Below are positions 42,888 through 51,303 of a stretch of 64,000 bases of DNA, one piece after another. The stretch covers positions 1,698,856 to 1,762,855 of the forward strand of contig NZ_JANIOF010000001.1 of the NCBI RefSeq assembly GCF_024733555.1, written 5' to 3'. The notes under the pieces were generated by a model that saw only the letters and a program-made list of their open reading frames with translations, did not search any database and was not told the origin of the DNA. Position numbers and translations under genes: made by a program. How positions within the stretch are numbered: the first letter of the stretch is position 1; the number at the start of each line of letters is the position of its first letter. The stretch comes from Paenibacillus sp. SC116 (lineage in GTDB: Bacteria; Bacillota; Bacilli; Paenibacillales; Paenibacillaceae).

Positions 42888-44711
42888 CTAGCGATAGCTC
42901 AGTCCAAAATCTCTCGGGTACTCTTTACTTAATGTAACAGGTAGTTTCCCCTTTGGATTTGTACCAAATATAACTTCAACTGTCGCATTCCATGAAATCG
43001 GAACAGGTGTCATCCAATACCAAGTATCTGCTGCATAGGCTGTAATATAGGCCTTTACATCTGGGTAACTTGCGATATCGCTAGGGTTGCCGAGAGCGAC
43101 AGCCACAACAGGCTTGCCAGTAGCGACTAATTGGTTCACAAGATCGATTTGTCCTTTTGGAATTTTGTGTTCTGATTGTGTGAATACAATAATGCGGTCC
43201 GCTTGCTCCGCTTTTGCAAGAGCCCCTTGAATGGCATCTGTTGTTGCATCCAATGGCTCTCCCGCTGCTGGTGCTGCCTGATAAGCAAATACTTCGCCCT
43301 TAGCAACTGCCCTAACCATCTTTGCGATTCGTTCCGCGTAAGCCATACTTACGACAAGTGTTTTCTCATTTGACTGAGGATCGAACGGAAGCACGTTGTC
43401 ATTTTTAAGCAAAGTTACTGAGTCCAAAGCCATCTGATAGGAACGATTCCAATGATCTTCGTTGCCAACTATTTTTACAGCTTGATCAACGTCAACATAA
43501 CGGTTGTCAAACGTTTTCATTTTTAGTTTATAAGTGATAATCCGTGCCACTGCATCATCAACACGGCTCTTCGCTATTTTCCCAGCTTGAAGTGCATGAT
43601 ATAGAGAATCCAGTGTCTCGATTTGATCCGCTGCAGAGCCATTGGCCATTACAATATCTGCCCCTGCATGAATCGCCATGACAGCGGCTTCGCCCGCTCC
43701 CCAGTTATTTGATATGGCTTCCATTACCATTGCATCGGTAATAATGATTCCTTTAAACCCCATATCCTCTCGTAATAGACCGGTTAGCACTTTTTTCGAT
43801 AACGTTGCTGGTAGTGTAGGATCAATGGCTTCAATAATAATGTGGGAGGTCATAATGGATTCGATACCTTGATCGATGACCGCTTGAAACGGAGGGAGAT
43901 GTACTTGTCTCAATACATCTTCGCTGTAGGATACTTTTGATAACGTCGAATGTGTGTCAAAACTGGTGTCCCCATGTCCTGGGAAGTGTTTCGCACTGGA
44001 TAAGACGCCTTCGCTTTGATACCCTTTCAATTGCGCAACAGCCATATCACTAACCATTTGCGTATGCTCTCCAAAAGAACGTACACCAATAATCGGGTTC
44101 TCCATGTTGGAGTTTACATCTACGACTGGTGAGTAGCTCCATTGAAAGCCCAGTACTTTGGCTTCTTTGGCGGTTATCCGCGCAGCTTGTTCCGCATACT
44201 CGATACTACGTGTCGCTCCAATCGCCATCTGTCTGGGCAAAATGGTAGCGTTGGCAGGAACTCTCTGCGCAGCCCCATATTCCATATCACCAGAAATGAA
44301 TAACGGGATGCCTAATCGAGTTTCAGATGCTAAACGTTGTAATTGATTGGTGAACTGGGCTGTGTCTACCGTATTGCTCATAGTTGCCGTCACCAAGGCG
44401 CTGCCTACGTTATACTCCTTGATCATTCTTTCAGAAAAAGAATCTGCTCGATGCGTCGGCGTATACATCACAAGCTGGCCTATCTTTTCCTTATCATTCA
44501 TGAGCGTTACAATCTTTTTGGCCTTTTCCTCGATTGGCATATTGCTGCCAACAATAGCTTCTACGGTTACCCTTTTCTCCGTTTCCGATACCTCACCTGC
44601 TGGAGAGATAGGGCTAACACGAGTGCTGGCACTGCTCGCATTCCATGCGTACGTAACTACTGTTGTGATTACTAAAATGCAAGTGAAAATAATAGCGACT
44701 TTCTTATTCAT
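42888..44711 (-). CDS. Secreted glycoside hydrolase family 3 (NagZ-like)
   Basis: 607 residues from ATG 44711 with AAGGAG upstream. Signal anchor MNKKVAIIFTCILVITTVVT. GH3 N-terminal barrel: SAKHFPGHGDTSFDTHS carries the KHFPGHG...D.H acid/base motif typical of beta-N-acetylhexosaminidases, and GIIITDAMVMEAI the nucleophile Asp. A C-terminal GH3 domain (about 430-600) follows. It probably trims GlcNAc residues from muropeptides or chitin fragments outside the membrane, like B. subtilis NagZ (YbbD). Confidence 0.92.
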   Translation of the reverse strand: MNKKVAIIFTCILVITTVVTYAWNASSASTRVSPISPAGEVSETEKRVTVEAIVGSNMPIEEKAKKIVTLMNDKEKIGQLVMYTPTHRADSFSERMIKEYNVGSALVTATMSNTVDTAQFTNQLQRLASETRLGIPLFISGDMEYGAAQRVPANATILPRQMAIGATRSIEYAEQAARITAKEAKVLGFQWSYSPVVDVNSNMENPIIGVRSFGEHTQMVSDMAVAQLKGYQSEGVLSSAKHFPGHGDTSFDTHSTLSKVSYSEDVLRQVHLPPFQAVIDQGIESIMTSHIIIEAIDPTLPATLSKKVLTGLLREDMGFKGIIITDAMVMEAISNNWGAGEAAVMAIHAGADIVMANGSAADQIETLDSLYHALQAGKIAKSRVDDAVARIITYKLKMKTFDNRYVDVDQAVKIVGNEDHWNRSYQMALDSVTLLKNDNVLPFDPQSNEKTLVVSMAYAERIAKMVRAVAKGEVFAYQAAPAAGEPLDATTDAIQGALAKAEQADRIIVFTQSEHKIPKGQIDLVNQLVATGKPVVAVALGNPSDIASYPDVKAYITAYAADTWYWMTPVPISWNATVEVIFGTNPKGKLPVTLSKEYPRDFGLSYR

Positions 44712-45036
44712 CGTTATCTTCTCCTTCTCGCTCATTTAGCCCGCTACACATACTGCTGTCTGTAGCCCTATATGTTATTGCTATCTGCGATGTAGATTAA
44801 CACGAGGATAAGAACCAAACAATATAATACATCAATTATTTGTTATACATATCCATGATTTAGGAGATAAGTCTCTATTAATTTTAACATTTATTTAAAA
44901 ATAGGAATACTTTGGACAAATAACATTTTACAACACGAAGCACTTTGCCCAGATAGACTACTGTACAAACAGAAATAAGAACCTTTTCATATGTTAGTAC
45001 ATTCCTATCGTTCGGTAGATGAAGAAGGGGGATAAG

Positions 45037-45996
45037 ATGGAGAAGATGCATCGCTTTCGCATACCGAAGAACGTTTTGTGGGAAGCCTTCCGACAATCAG
45101 AGAAAACCAAAGTTATCGGCATAGATGGTCAAACCATTGAACAATTCACACAAAATCGAATCAAATTGCTGCATGAATTGTTGGTCGAGCTTAACTCCGG
45201 CAATTATGTGCCTTCACCGGTTCGAAGAATTGTAATCCCCAAGAAAAGCGGCGGATGGAGACCTATGGGCATCCCAACGGTGAAAGATTTTATCGTACAG
45301 ACATTGTTAAAAAATGAACTCGCACCAACATTTGAACGTTTATTTCATCCAGATTCATTTGGCTATAAACAAAAAAGGCCCGCGCGGGACGCTGCCATAC
45401 GAATAGCAGGCGAACGATGTTTACAGTATGACTGGGCAATCGTCATGGATATTAAAAAATTTGGCGAGAACATTAACCATAGATTACTTATGGATATGTT
45501 GAAAAAACATATTCGGAGCAAATGGTCACTACTATACAACCATCGTATGATGATCGCACCTGCGCAAATGAAAGATGGCTCTTTAGTCAAATCAAGAAAG
45601 GGACTCGCACAAGGCAGCAAACTCAATATTTTACTAGGCAATGTGTATTTGCATCATATTTTTGATGAATGGATGCAGAACAAGCATCCCGATATTCCAT
45701 TCGAACGCTACACGGATGATATCATCTGTCATTGTAAAAATGAAACGAGTGCGAAAAAACTGCTAGCCCAGTTACAGCAAAGATTCACTCTATACAAACT
45801 TACCCCACATCCGGAAAAAACGAGAATCGTTTACTGCAAAGACGATACCCGTAAAGGAAACTATGCGCATGTTTCTTTCGAGTTTCTAGGAACAACGTTC
45901 TGCTCACAGAAGATCAAATCCAAATCTGGCAGCTACACGGCTCGTTTTGGTCCAAAAGAAAACGACTACGCCGCACCTGCAACCAGGACAACGTAG
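45037..45996 (+). CDS. Degenerate, truncated group II intron-type reverse transcriptase
   Basis: 319 residues from ATG 45037 with GGGGGA upstream. Reverse-transcriptase blocks are readable: IPKKSGGWRPMGIPTVKDFI (RT1-2), WAIVMDIKKF (RT3, first catalytic Asp), KGLAQGSKLNILLGNVYLHH (RT4, normally PQG..SP) and FERYTDDIIC (RT5, YTDD for YADD), then FEFLGTTF (RT7). The protein ends before the maturase X and endonuclease domains, and no intron domain V is seen in the 26 bp before the next gene. Either a decaying intron ORF or a stand-alone RT; the three catalytic aspartates are kept. Confidence 0.8.
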   Translation: MEKMHRFRIPKNVLWEAFRQSEKTKVIGIDGQTIEQFTQNRIKLLHELLVELNSGNYVPSPVRRIVIPKKSGGWRPMGIPTVKDFIVQTLLKNELAPTFERLFHPDSFGYKQKRPARDAAIRIAGERCLQYDWAIVMDIKKFGENINHRLLMDMLKKHIRSKWSLLYNHRMMIAPAQMKDGSLVKSRKGLAQGSKLNILLGNVYLHHIFDEWMQNKHPDIPFERYTDDIICHCKNETSAKKLLAQLQQRFTLYKLTPHPEKTRIVYCKDDTRKGNYAHVSFEFLGTTFCSQKIKSKSGSYTARFGPKENDYAAPATRTT

Positions 45997-46021
45997 CCGT
46001 CATTTCCACTTCTAAAATAAA

Positions 46022-47464
46022 CTATTTTTCCTCACGCTGTGTTTCATCGATTCTTGCCACGCATAACGCTCCTTCCGCATATGCTGCCGTTCCTTCCACT
46101 TCAACGGATGTAATCGCTCCGCGCGGAGCCGCTCCTGGCACGCGGAAATCAGCCACATCAATCGGCAAAATAGTAACCTCCTCTGGACGTTCAAGCTGCG
46201 GCACCCATCCATATGGCACACGATATGCCCGATAGACCATGTTGGCATTCCGTTGATTTTTATAAGGAGAAATATATTCCCACACGAGTTCATGCTCACT
46301 AGTCACCTCGAAAATTCTACCGTCTGCTCCTTCTGTAATTAACGTATTGCCATTAGGGAGGCGCTGCGCCGAGCTAATGTAAGGGCTATAGAATCGATAA
46401 GAATCAAGCGGTGCCTGAAATCCCGCTTCGGTCGGCGTATACTGCCACTCGATCTGTAACGTCACTGGATTTATTTCTAAAATACGAGAATGATCCCGTC
46501 GAGCTACTCTCAACCCGTCCGCTGACTCCGGATTCGGCGCACCGTAACCGGCCCAGCCGCCGTTATCAAATACAAGAAGATTCCCTTCACCCGGCAACCC
46601 TCGCGGAATGAGATGTGCGTGATGTTGTCCGATAATCCAGCCGATATGCTTCGTTTCCTCGGTATCGTAATTCGGCCCTAGCTTCCACACGATTTTGCCA
46701 GATTGCTTATCTATAATGGCGATAATATTAGACTCGCGGGCATCCCAAATAATATTGTCTGGATGGAAACGCTCGTCTCCAGCATCATAGAACTTATTTG
46801 GACCTAACACAGAAGCAGAATTAATATGCATCCAATCCCCTGCATTGGCACCAAAGAAGCGCGTGTTCGGATCACGATGTAGTACTTCCTTTGCCTGCTT
46901 ATCAAAACCCAATTCATCGAAATGATCACTGCATGCCCACTCCCAGAGGATATTTCCCTCCCAATCCACCTCAATAAGGACATCATCCAGCAGCAGCTTA
47001 TCCGAAATGTTCGGACGAGTTACATTTTTATGGACAAGCAGCAGCGTGCGACCCGCGTCCACCTTTGGCTCCTGACCAGGTACATAATAACCGACAGGAT
47101 TGCCTTCACGCTGGTAATCATGATGCTGGCGCGCCATCCATTGCGGCGGATTGTCTGGATCTTCAATCCACTCATATCGGTCAAACTTCCACACGATATT
47201 GCCATCCCAATCGACTTGAACTAAATTCTTCTCATCTTGAAATCCATACTTAGTATCTCGCTGTGCCGTACTGCCAAGTACATAACCGCCAGGCAGCAGC
47301 TTGTTCGGAAACCCGCGTAGCCCTTTCCACAGATGAACCTCTCGACCATTCATATCGATAAGCAGCGCCCCCGTATCTGCAGCTTGATACAGCGTATAGC
47401 CGCTCCATGCCTGCTCAGGTTTATAAACCGTTGTTCCCGTTGGATAAATCGTAGGATGTCCCAT
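46022..47464 (-). CDS. Arylsulfotransferase-like beta-propeller protein
   Basis: 480 residues. Repeated W-D-G-N-I-V-W units (VQVDWDGNIVWKFDRYEW, EVDWEGNILWEWACSDHF, EWQYTP, ELVWEYISP) mark a six-bladed propeller of the arylsulfotransferase (ASST) family; HHDYQREGNP and GQHHAHLIPRG provide the conserved histidines. There is no signal peptide, unlike periplasmic ASST. It may transfer sulfate between phenols, but cytosolic Bacillales members are not characterised. Its upstream gap holds the hxlR terminator. Confidence 0.83.
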   Translation of the reverse strand: MGHPTIYPTGTTVYKPEQAWSGYTLYQAADTGALLIDMNGREVHLWKGLRGFPNKLLPGGYVLGSTAQRDTKYGFQDEKNLVQVDWDGNIVWKFDRYEWIEDPDNPPQWMARQHHDYQREGNPVGYYVPGQEPKVDAGRTLLLVHKNVTRPNISDKLLLDDVLIEVDWEGNILWEWACSDHFDELGFDKQAKEVLHRDPNTRFFGANAGDWMHINSASVLGPNKFYDAGDERFHPDNIIWDARESNIIAIIDKQSGKIVWKLGPNYDTEETKHIGWIIGQHHAHLIPRGLPGEGNLLVFDNGGWAGYGAPNPESADGLRVARRDHSRILEINPVTLQIEWQYTPTEAGFQAPLDSYRFYSPYISSAQRLPNGNTLITEGADGRIFEVTSEHELVWEYISPYKNQRNANMVYRAYRVPYGWVPQLERPEEVTILPIDVADFRVPGAAPRGAITSVEVEGTAAYAEGALCVARIDETQREEK

Positions 47465-47494
47465 CGTTCATACTCCTCTCACTCGCTAGGAAAT

Positions 47495-47555
47495 AATAAA
47501 AGACTCATGCCTCTCCAGCAGCTTGAAAGCTGTCAGAGATACATGAGCCTTTGGT
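47495..47555 (-). terminator. Terminator between hxlR and the arylsulfotransferase-like gene
   Basis: Minus-strand GGCTCATG...CATGAGTC long stem with an inner GACAGC/GCTGCT part, then TTTTATTATTT. Confidence 0.75.
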
Positions 47556-47635
47556 GATCCAATCGGCTGTAGCCTATGTAAATGTATTGGGAATATATTA
47601 TCCGCATTATTCCTAGTAGTCAAGTATGGATTCAT

Positions 47636-48025
47636 TTACTGTCTGGTTCCGTAGCTGCTATTTTCTGCAGGCTCACTACTTACATTACTAGGTAGATTGT
47701 GCATCCCCCATTTGCACATAGCCTCCAGAATCGGCATCAAGGTTCTGCCCCTTGGAGTTAAAGAATATTCCACCTTAGGAGGTGTTTGTCGGTATTCTTT
47801 CCGGTTGATAATATTGCTTTCTTCTAGCTCCTTCAACTGGGAGCTCAGGACCTTGTGAGTAATGTCTGGAATGCACCGCTTGAGCTCACCGTAGCGTATA
47901 ACCTCTTGGCTGATTAATTGATACATGATTTTCATTTTCCATTTGCCGCCAATCATGGTTAACGTATAGTCAAACGGAGTCAGGCTATTCTTTTTTTCCG
48001 TAGCTTCGGTCTGTTTCATTATCAT
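47636..48025 (-). CDS. HxlR-family regulator
   Basis: 129 residues. HxlR winged helix: TPFDYTLTMIGGKWKMKIMY and HKVLSSQLKELEESNIINRK plus the wing TPPKVEYSLTPRG. HxlR proteins often respond to quinones or aldehydes through an N-terminal cysteine; none is present before residue 40, so a redox switch of YodB type is unlikely. It is divergent from a flavin reductase gene and probably controls it through the palindrome at 48039-48056. Confidence 0.93.
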   Translation of the reverse strand: MIMKQTEATEKKNSLTPFDYTLTMIGGKWKMKIMYQLISQEVIRYGELKRCIPDITHKVLSSQLKELEESNIINRKEYRQTPPKVEYSLTPRGRTLMPILEAMCKWGMHNLPSNVSSEPAENSSYGTRQ

Positions 48026-48038
48026 GTTCCCTTCCCTT

Positions 48039-48056
48039 AAAGTAAGTACTCACTTT
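48039..48056. promoter_or_regulatory. HxlR-type operator
   Basis: AAAGTAAGTACTCACTTT, symmetrical at 8 of 9 pairs, 13 bp before the hxlR start in the divergent gap. The core AGTACT spacing fits known HxlR/YodB sites. Confidence 0.72.
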
Positions 48057-48183
48057 AAAGTGCATACTATTTTTTTTGAGAATATGTGCTAGTATGAGTT
48101 CCAAGTGCGAGCAGTTAACTTCTCTCTGGTTAACAGTTTAAACCGAAACTGCCCCCGGAGAAAGTAATGAAAGGATAATCATT

Positions 48184-48792
48184 ATGCCAAGTTATGATGC
48201 AATCGAGTTTCATACGAGCGATTTAAGTGAGCATGAAATGTATAAATTGATGATCGGTTCAGTTGTACCGAGACCCATTGCGTGGGTTTCGTCCAAAAGC
48301 AAGGAAGGCATATTAAATTTGGCTCCCTTTAGTTTTTTTACTGTTGCTTCCCGTAACCCACCAACACTGCTGATTTCTATCGGCCCAGGTGTAGGCGAAC
48401 GAGACGGCACAGTCAAGGATACGCTGACCAATATTCGTGAACTCGGAGAGTATGTTATTAATATGGTTTCCGAGCCTCTAGGCGAAGCGATGCAGCGTTC
48501 GTCCGCTAATGTCGGGCCGTTTAAGAATGAGTTTGAACTTGCAGGAGTCACGCCCAAGCCCTGTAAGTGCATCAATGTACCAGCAGTACTTGAAGCTCCG
48601 ATCGCTTTCGAGCTAAAACTCGATCGAATTATACCCGTCGGCGGAGATCATCTGGTTCTTGGAATCATAGAGCACGTGCAAATAGACTCCGCTTCTTATG
48701 CGGGAAATTATAAAACAGCAGTGGGTAAATGGAAGCCATTGGCAAGCTTAGCCGGTGATTATGCCGGACTGACATCTACATTTCACTTATAA
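48184..48792 (+). CDS. Flavin reductase-like FMN-binding protein
   Basis: 202 residues. Split-barrel FMN-binding fold: YKLMIGSVVPRPIAWVSSKS, NLAPFSFFTVASRNPPTLLI and a central GEYVINMVSEPLGEAM. This is the flavoredoxin/DIM6-NTAB type family, which reduces FMN or carries out FMN-dependent reductions. The start follows AAAGGA. Divergent from HxlR, so likely induced by the effector of that regulator. A clear terminator follows. Confidence 0.92.
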   Translation: MPSYDAIEFHTSDLSEHEMYKLMIGSVVPRPIAWVSSKSKEGILNLAPFSFFTVASRNPPTLLISIGPGVGERDGTVKDTLTNIRELGEYVINMVSEPLGEAMQRSSANVGPFKNEFELAGVTPKPCKCINVPAVLEAPIAFELKLDRIIPVGGDHLVLGIIEHVQIDSASYAGNYKTAVGKWKPLASLAGDYAGLTSTFHL

Positions 48793-48890
48793 ATGTAAAC
48801 GATAAGAATATTTAGCGGTGCAAATGTCAGCTTCACTATGACAAATCTTTTTCCATTTCAAATTGTTGAAAACTGATACTTACAAGTCAA

Positions 48891-48924
48891 GGCGGCCGTT
48901 ATTTAACGACCGTCTTTTTTATTT
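48891..48924 (+). terminator. Terminator after the flavin reductase gene
   Basis: GGCGGCCGTTA/TAACGACCGTC stem followed by TTTTTTATTT. Confidence 0.85.
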
Positions 48925-49010
48925 CTTTTATAATGTTGAAGCTTTGTGTTAATCCCAAAACGTCTTATTAAACAATGCTGTACGGTAAAAAGAAGAACCG
49001 ATCCTAGTAT

Positions 49011-49640
49011 CTAAATCTGCACCGCACGTTCTATTACCGAGCTTGGATCGATATCCAGCTGTTTCGAGTATCGAACTTCACCGATCTTGCAGTTCGGGCC
49101 AATTTGAATATCCTCCCCAATGATCAGATCTGCTTCCACATGATCAATTTCAACCCTTCGACCCTCAAGACTAGAGCAAACCACCTTCTTTTTCCCAAAA
49201 GAAAGTAAATTCAAAAATAGGCGTCGCTCCATGCGAATATCAATCGTTTCCTTTGTAATAAGGTGTTTAATGGAGGAAGTCCCCCCTTGGAAACGGATAT
49301 GTACATCTCTCGATGTCAGCGTATTTCCAATCATAACGATGCCCTTTGCGTGAAACGACTGGGTAGTCACGGATTGATCAGCTCGAAATGAGCCTGAACA
49401 ATCAATGCGATCAGCAGTTATAGAGTGAAAATGTCCGTGGCCATTACTAGACATCTGCTTGGTGCTGCAATGGCCTTTTACATAACAAGAACCCGAGCTT
49501 TTGAAACTTTCTGTGCTGATGCTGCCCTCAAACCGGCCATGACCCGCTGTATGTACGCTTTTGGCCTGAATATCATGACGATAAGTTCCAGCTCCGTTAA
49601 TCCGTATATGTTCTGCTGTTTCCACTGTTCTCGTCTCCAT
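49011..49640 (-). CDS. Bactofilin-like polymer-forming protein
   Basis: 209 residues composed of short repeating beta-strands of the form G-x-x-x-h-x-G-x-h (IRINGAGTYRHDIQAKSVHT, AGHGRFEG, SGSCYVKGHC, SNGHGHFHS, SGSFRADQSV), a right-handed beta-helix as in bactofilins (DUF583) and YhbE/YhbF. No membrane segment. A break near residues 135-160 (LFLNLLSFGKKK) divides two beta-helical parts. It shares an identical operator with the MarR gene 148 bp upstream, so the two form a small regulon. Confidence 0.75.
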   Translation of the reverse strand: METRTVETAEHIRINGAGTYRHDIQAKSVHTAGHGRFEGSISTESFKSSGSCYVKGHCSTKQMSSNGHGHFHSITADRIDCSGSFRADQSVTTQSFHAKGIVMIGNTLTSRDVHIRFQGGTSSIKHLITKETIDIRMERRLFLNLLSFGKKKVVCSSLEGRRVEIDHVEADLIIGEDIQIGPNCKIGEVRYSKQLDIDPSSVIERAVQI

Positions 49641-49667
49641 AAATGCCCCCGCTTTTATTTTATCAGA

Positions 49668-49694
49668 TATATATTTTAATAGTTAAAATATATA
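49668..49694. promoter_or_regulatory. MarR-type operator before the bactofilin-like gene
   Basis: Perfect 12-bp arms TATATATTTTAA and TTAAAATATATA around TAG, 28 bp before the start codon. The core TATATTTTA-N5-TAAAATATA recurs at 50236-50258 upstream of marR. Confidence 0.82.
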
Positions 49695-49749
49695 ATAGTT
49701 AATATAATTCCGAAGTCACATGTTGTCAATAACAACCAAGAAATATGAA

Positions 49750-49781
49750 CAAAAAAAGCCGCCACGCCTTTGCGTAACAGC
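49750..49781 (-). terminator. Terminator of the marR gene
   Basis: Minus-strand GCTGTTACGC pairs with GCGTGGCGGC (with G-U pairs) around AAAG, followed by seven T. Confidence 0.75.
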
Positions 49782-49787
49782 TTATCT

Positions 49788-50207
49788 TCAATCGATAATT
49801 TGGGACATCAGTTCATTCACTTGTTTAAAAACATGAGAAATCGTACGCAGCTTTTGAGCCGGAATTCTGGTGAAAATCTCATGCACCTTCTCTTCTCCTT
49901 CTCGTGTTAGAGCAACCATAACCACTCTACGGTCTTCCTTTGAGCGAATTCTGCATACTAGCTGCTGCTCTTCTAGCTTGTCACACATCGAAGTTGCTGC
50001 TCCAGCTGTAATAATAAAACGTTCCGCAATTTCGGTAATGCGCATACTTCCGTTTAACTTCAAATCCATTAGCAGTGTAATATGATTTTGCGACAATACA
50101 TCATTGCTCGTCAGTATATCGATGAAAGCTTTAGATTTCTGCTGTACGAGACGCATATCCAGCATGATAGCCTGTATATCTACAAACTCTTCTTTATTCT
50201 CTGTCAC
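49788..50207 (-). CDS. MarR-family regulator
   Basis: 139 residues. Winged helix (about 35-105): MRITEIAERFIITAGAATSM and IRSKEDRRVVMVALTREGEE with the usual DRR in the wing. It carries the operator core TATATTTTA-N5-TAAAATATA upstream of its own start and before the bactofilin-like gene, so it very likely represses both. The inducer is unknown. Confidence 0.92.
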   Translation of the reverse strand: MTENKEEFVDIQAIMLDMRLVQQKSKAFIDILTSNDVLSQNHITLLMDLKLNGSMRITEIAERFIITAGAATSMCDKLEEQQLVCRIRSKEDRRVVMVALTREGEEKVHEIFTRIPAQKLRTISHVFKQVNELMSQIID

Positions 50208-50235
50208 TAGACATCCTCCAGTATTTTAAAAGATA

Positions 50236-50258
50236 TATATTTTACTTATTAAAATATA
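50236..50258. promoter_or_regulatory. Autoregulatory MarR operator
   Basis: TATATTTTA-CTTAT-TAAAATATA, 9-bp arms, 29 bp upstream of the marR start; same arms and spacing as the site at 49668-49694. Confidence 0.82.
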
Positions 50259-50424
50259 GGAAACGAATAGCTACAGTCAAGTTAAACAGCCCATTCTTTT
50301 GGTAGCGTCAAAAATTATGTGTAAAGATGTAGGATTTTGAAGACATTCAAAGCTCCTATTTAGTTTAATCTCACCCTCTTATATGCCTATATAAATATAC
50401 TTTCATATAAATGCATTTTTTTAA

Positions 50425-50670
50425 TTACCAAGATTTCATTTGATTGGCTACCCACACTCCGCAACTGCAAGCAAAAACATCGATAAAAGTTTCTTCAAAG
50501 TCAAAACGCTTGTAATAAGATTTTTTATAAACACAACCACACCGAGTGTAATAATTAGCTTTATTAGTTGAATCTACGTCCTTAATCTCTTCTCCTACCA
50601 GCTTAAGCACTAGACGTTTATTTTCTTCTGTGAATGAGTCATTACGTAAATACTTCAATCTTAACTCCAT
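50425..50670 (-). CDS. Unrecognised 81-residue cysteine-containing protein
   Basis: Starts MELRLKYLRNDSFTEENKRL with AGGGAG upstream, overlapping the end of the Spo0E-like gene by 29 bp. The C-terminal half has CGCVYKK and FACSCGVWVANQ, two Cys-x-Cys pairs that could bind a metal. I do not recognise the family. Being the last gene of a Spo0E-like pair just after the peptide-signalling cassette, it may belong to the same differentiation circuit, but this is only proximity. Confidence 0.6.
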   Translation of the reverse strand: MELRLKYLRNDSFTEENKRLVLKLVGEEIKDVDSTNKANYYTRCGCVYKKSYYKRFDFEETFIDVFACSCGVWVANQMKSW

Positions 50671-50818
50671 TGTGAAGGCACTCCCTTTGATACTTTAGCA
50701 ATAACTTGTCCAAGTCCTGACTCATTTCAACCATCCTACCATCGGTCAATTCCAAGCCTTTTTTATAGGCTTCATTTAATCGGAATCGTAAGAATTCGAT
50801 ATCTTCAAGCATCTTCAT
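50642..50818 (-). CDS. Spo0E-like aspartyl-phosphate phosphatase
   Basis: 58 residues from ATG 50818 (a second ATG two codons on has better spacing to AAGGA). Two-helix hairpin with the family signature MSQDLDKLLLKYQ (S-Q-x-L-D) and a preceding helix IEFLRFRLNEAYKKG. Spo0E proteins dephosphorylate Spo0A~P and so delay sporulation. It lies 145 bp beyond the terminator of the peptide-signalling cassette on the same strand. Too short for many gene finders. Confidence 0.85.
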   Translation of the reverse strand: MKMLEDIEFLRFRLNEAYKKGLELTDGRMVEMSQDLDKLLLKYQRECLHNGVKIEVFT

Positions 50819-50944
50819 CAGTCCTTGCAGAATAAACTACATGGTGGACGAACCCCCTAATTCATCCACCATGTGTGACAAGGTCTCCCCTGAACAGAAT
50901 ATATCTTTTGTTTCCAGCGGTTTTCTCCCAATGGAAAGTATGGA

Positions 50945-50982
50945 AACAAAAAACAAAAAAGCAGACACTGAATTCAGTGTCT
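50945..50982 (-). terminator. Terminator of the regulator-peptide cassette
   Basis: Minus-strand perfect palindrome AGACACTGAATTCAGTGTCT (50963-50982) followed by GCTTTTTTGTTTTTTG. It ends the transcript 40 bases after the second peptide gene. Confidence 0.9.
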
Positions 50983-51020
50983 ACTTCTGTCTACGTACCA
51001 TCAAACAAAATATTTATACT

Positions 51021-51128
51021 TTATTTTGGTAGTACCCATGGAGCAGTAAGCATAACAATGTCTATAACAACCCCCAATGATAAAGTAGTTACAAAAAGAA
51101 TCGGCAATCTAGTCATTATTTTTTTCAT
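51021..51128 (-). CDS. Second putative signalling-peptide precursor (35 residues)
   Basis: Starts MKKIMTRLPILFVTTLSLGV and ends IVMLTAPWVLPK. GGAGAGGA lies 9 bases upstream. The first 12 residues and the upstream GGATTGGTTT sequence match those of the first peptide gene, so the two arose by duplication. A basic N-terminus and hydrophobic stretch would direct Sec export; the C-terminal segment with APWV is the likely mature signal. Placed directly after an HTH-TPR regulator, as Phr, PapR, NprX or AimP are after their receptors. Confidence 0.72.
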   Translation of the reverse strand: MKKIMTRLPILFVTTLSLGVVIDIVMLTAPWVLPK

Positions 51129-51165
51129 ATAAACCAATCCTCTCCAAAAAAAAACAACTTGATCA

Positions 51166-51288
51166 CTAGGTCTTAATCCAAGGAGTACCACCGCCAAATA
51201 ACGTAATGACATCGTCAGAATTAATTACTCCAACAGACAGCAAGGTCAATACTAAAAGAATCGGTAGTTTAGACATTATCTTTTTCAT
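51166..51288 (-). CDS. First putative signalling-peptide precursor (40 residues)
   Basis: Starts MKKIMSKLPILLVLTLLSVG and ends ITLFGGGTPWIKT. AAAGGA lies 9 bases upstream; the gene begins 16 bp after the regulator stop. A positively charged N-terminus plus hydrophobic core, a polar middle (INSDDV) and a C-terminal GGTPWIKT, which shares the (T/A)-P-W-(I/V) core with the second peptide. Read as an exported pro-peptide whose processed C-terminus is re-imported and bound by the TPR regulator. Confidence 0.75.
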   Translation of the reverse strand: MKKIMSKLPILLVLTLLSVGVINSDDVITLFGGGTPWIKT

Positions 51289-51303
51289 GCCAACCAATCC
51301 TTT

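Noticed and set aside
44712-45036. Search for a group II intron 5' end or IS ends before the reverse transcriptase gene
   Set aside because: No GUGYG-type boundary with conserved ribozyme domains and no terminal inverted repeats were seen.
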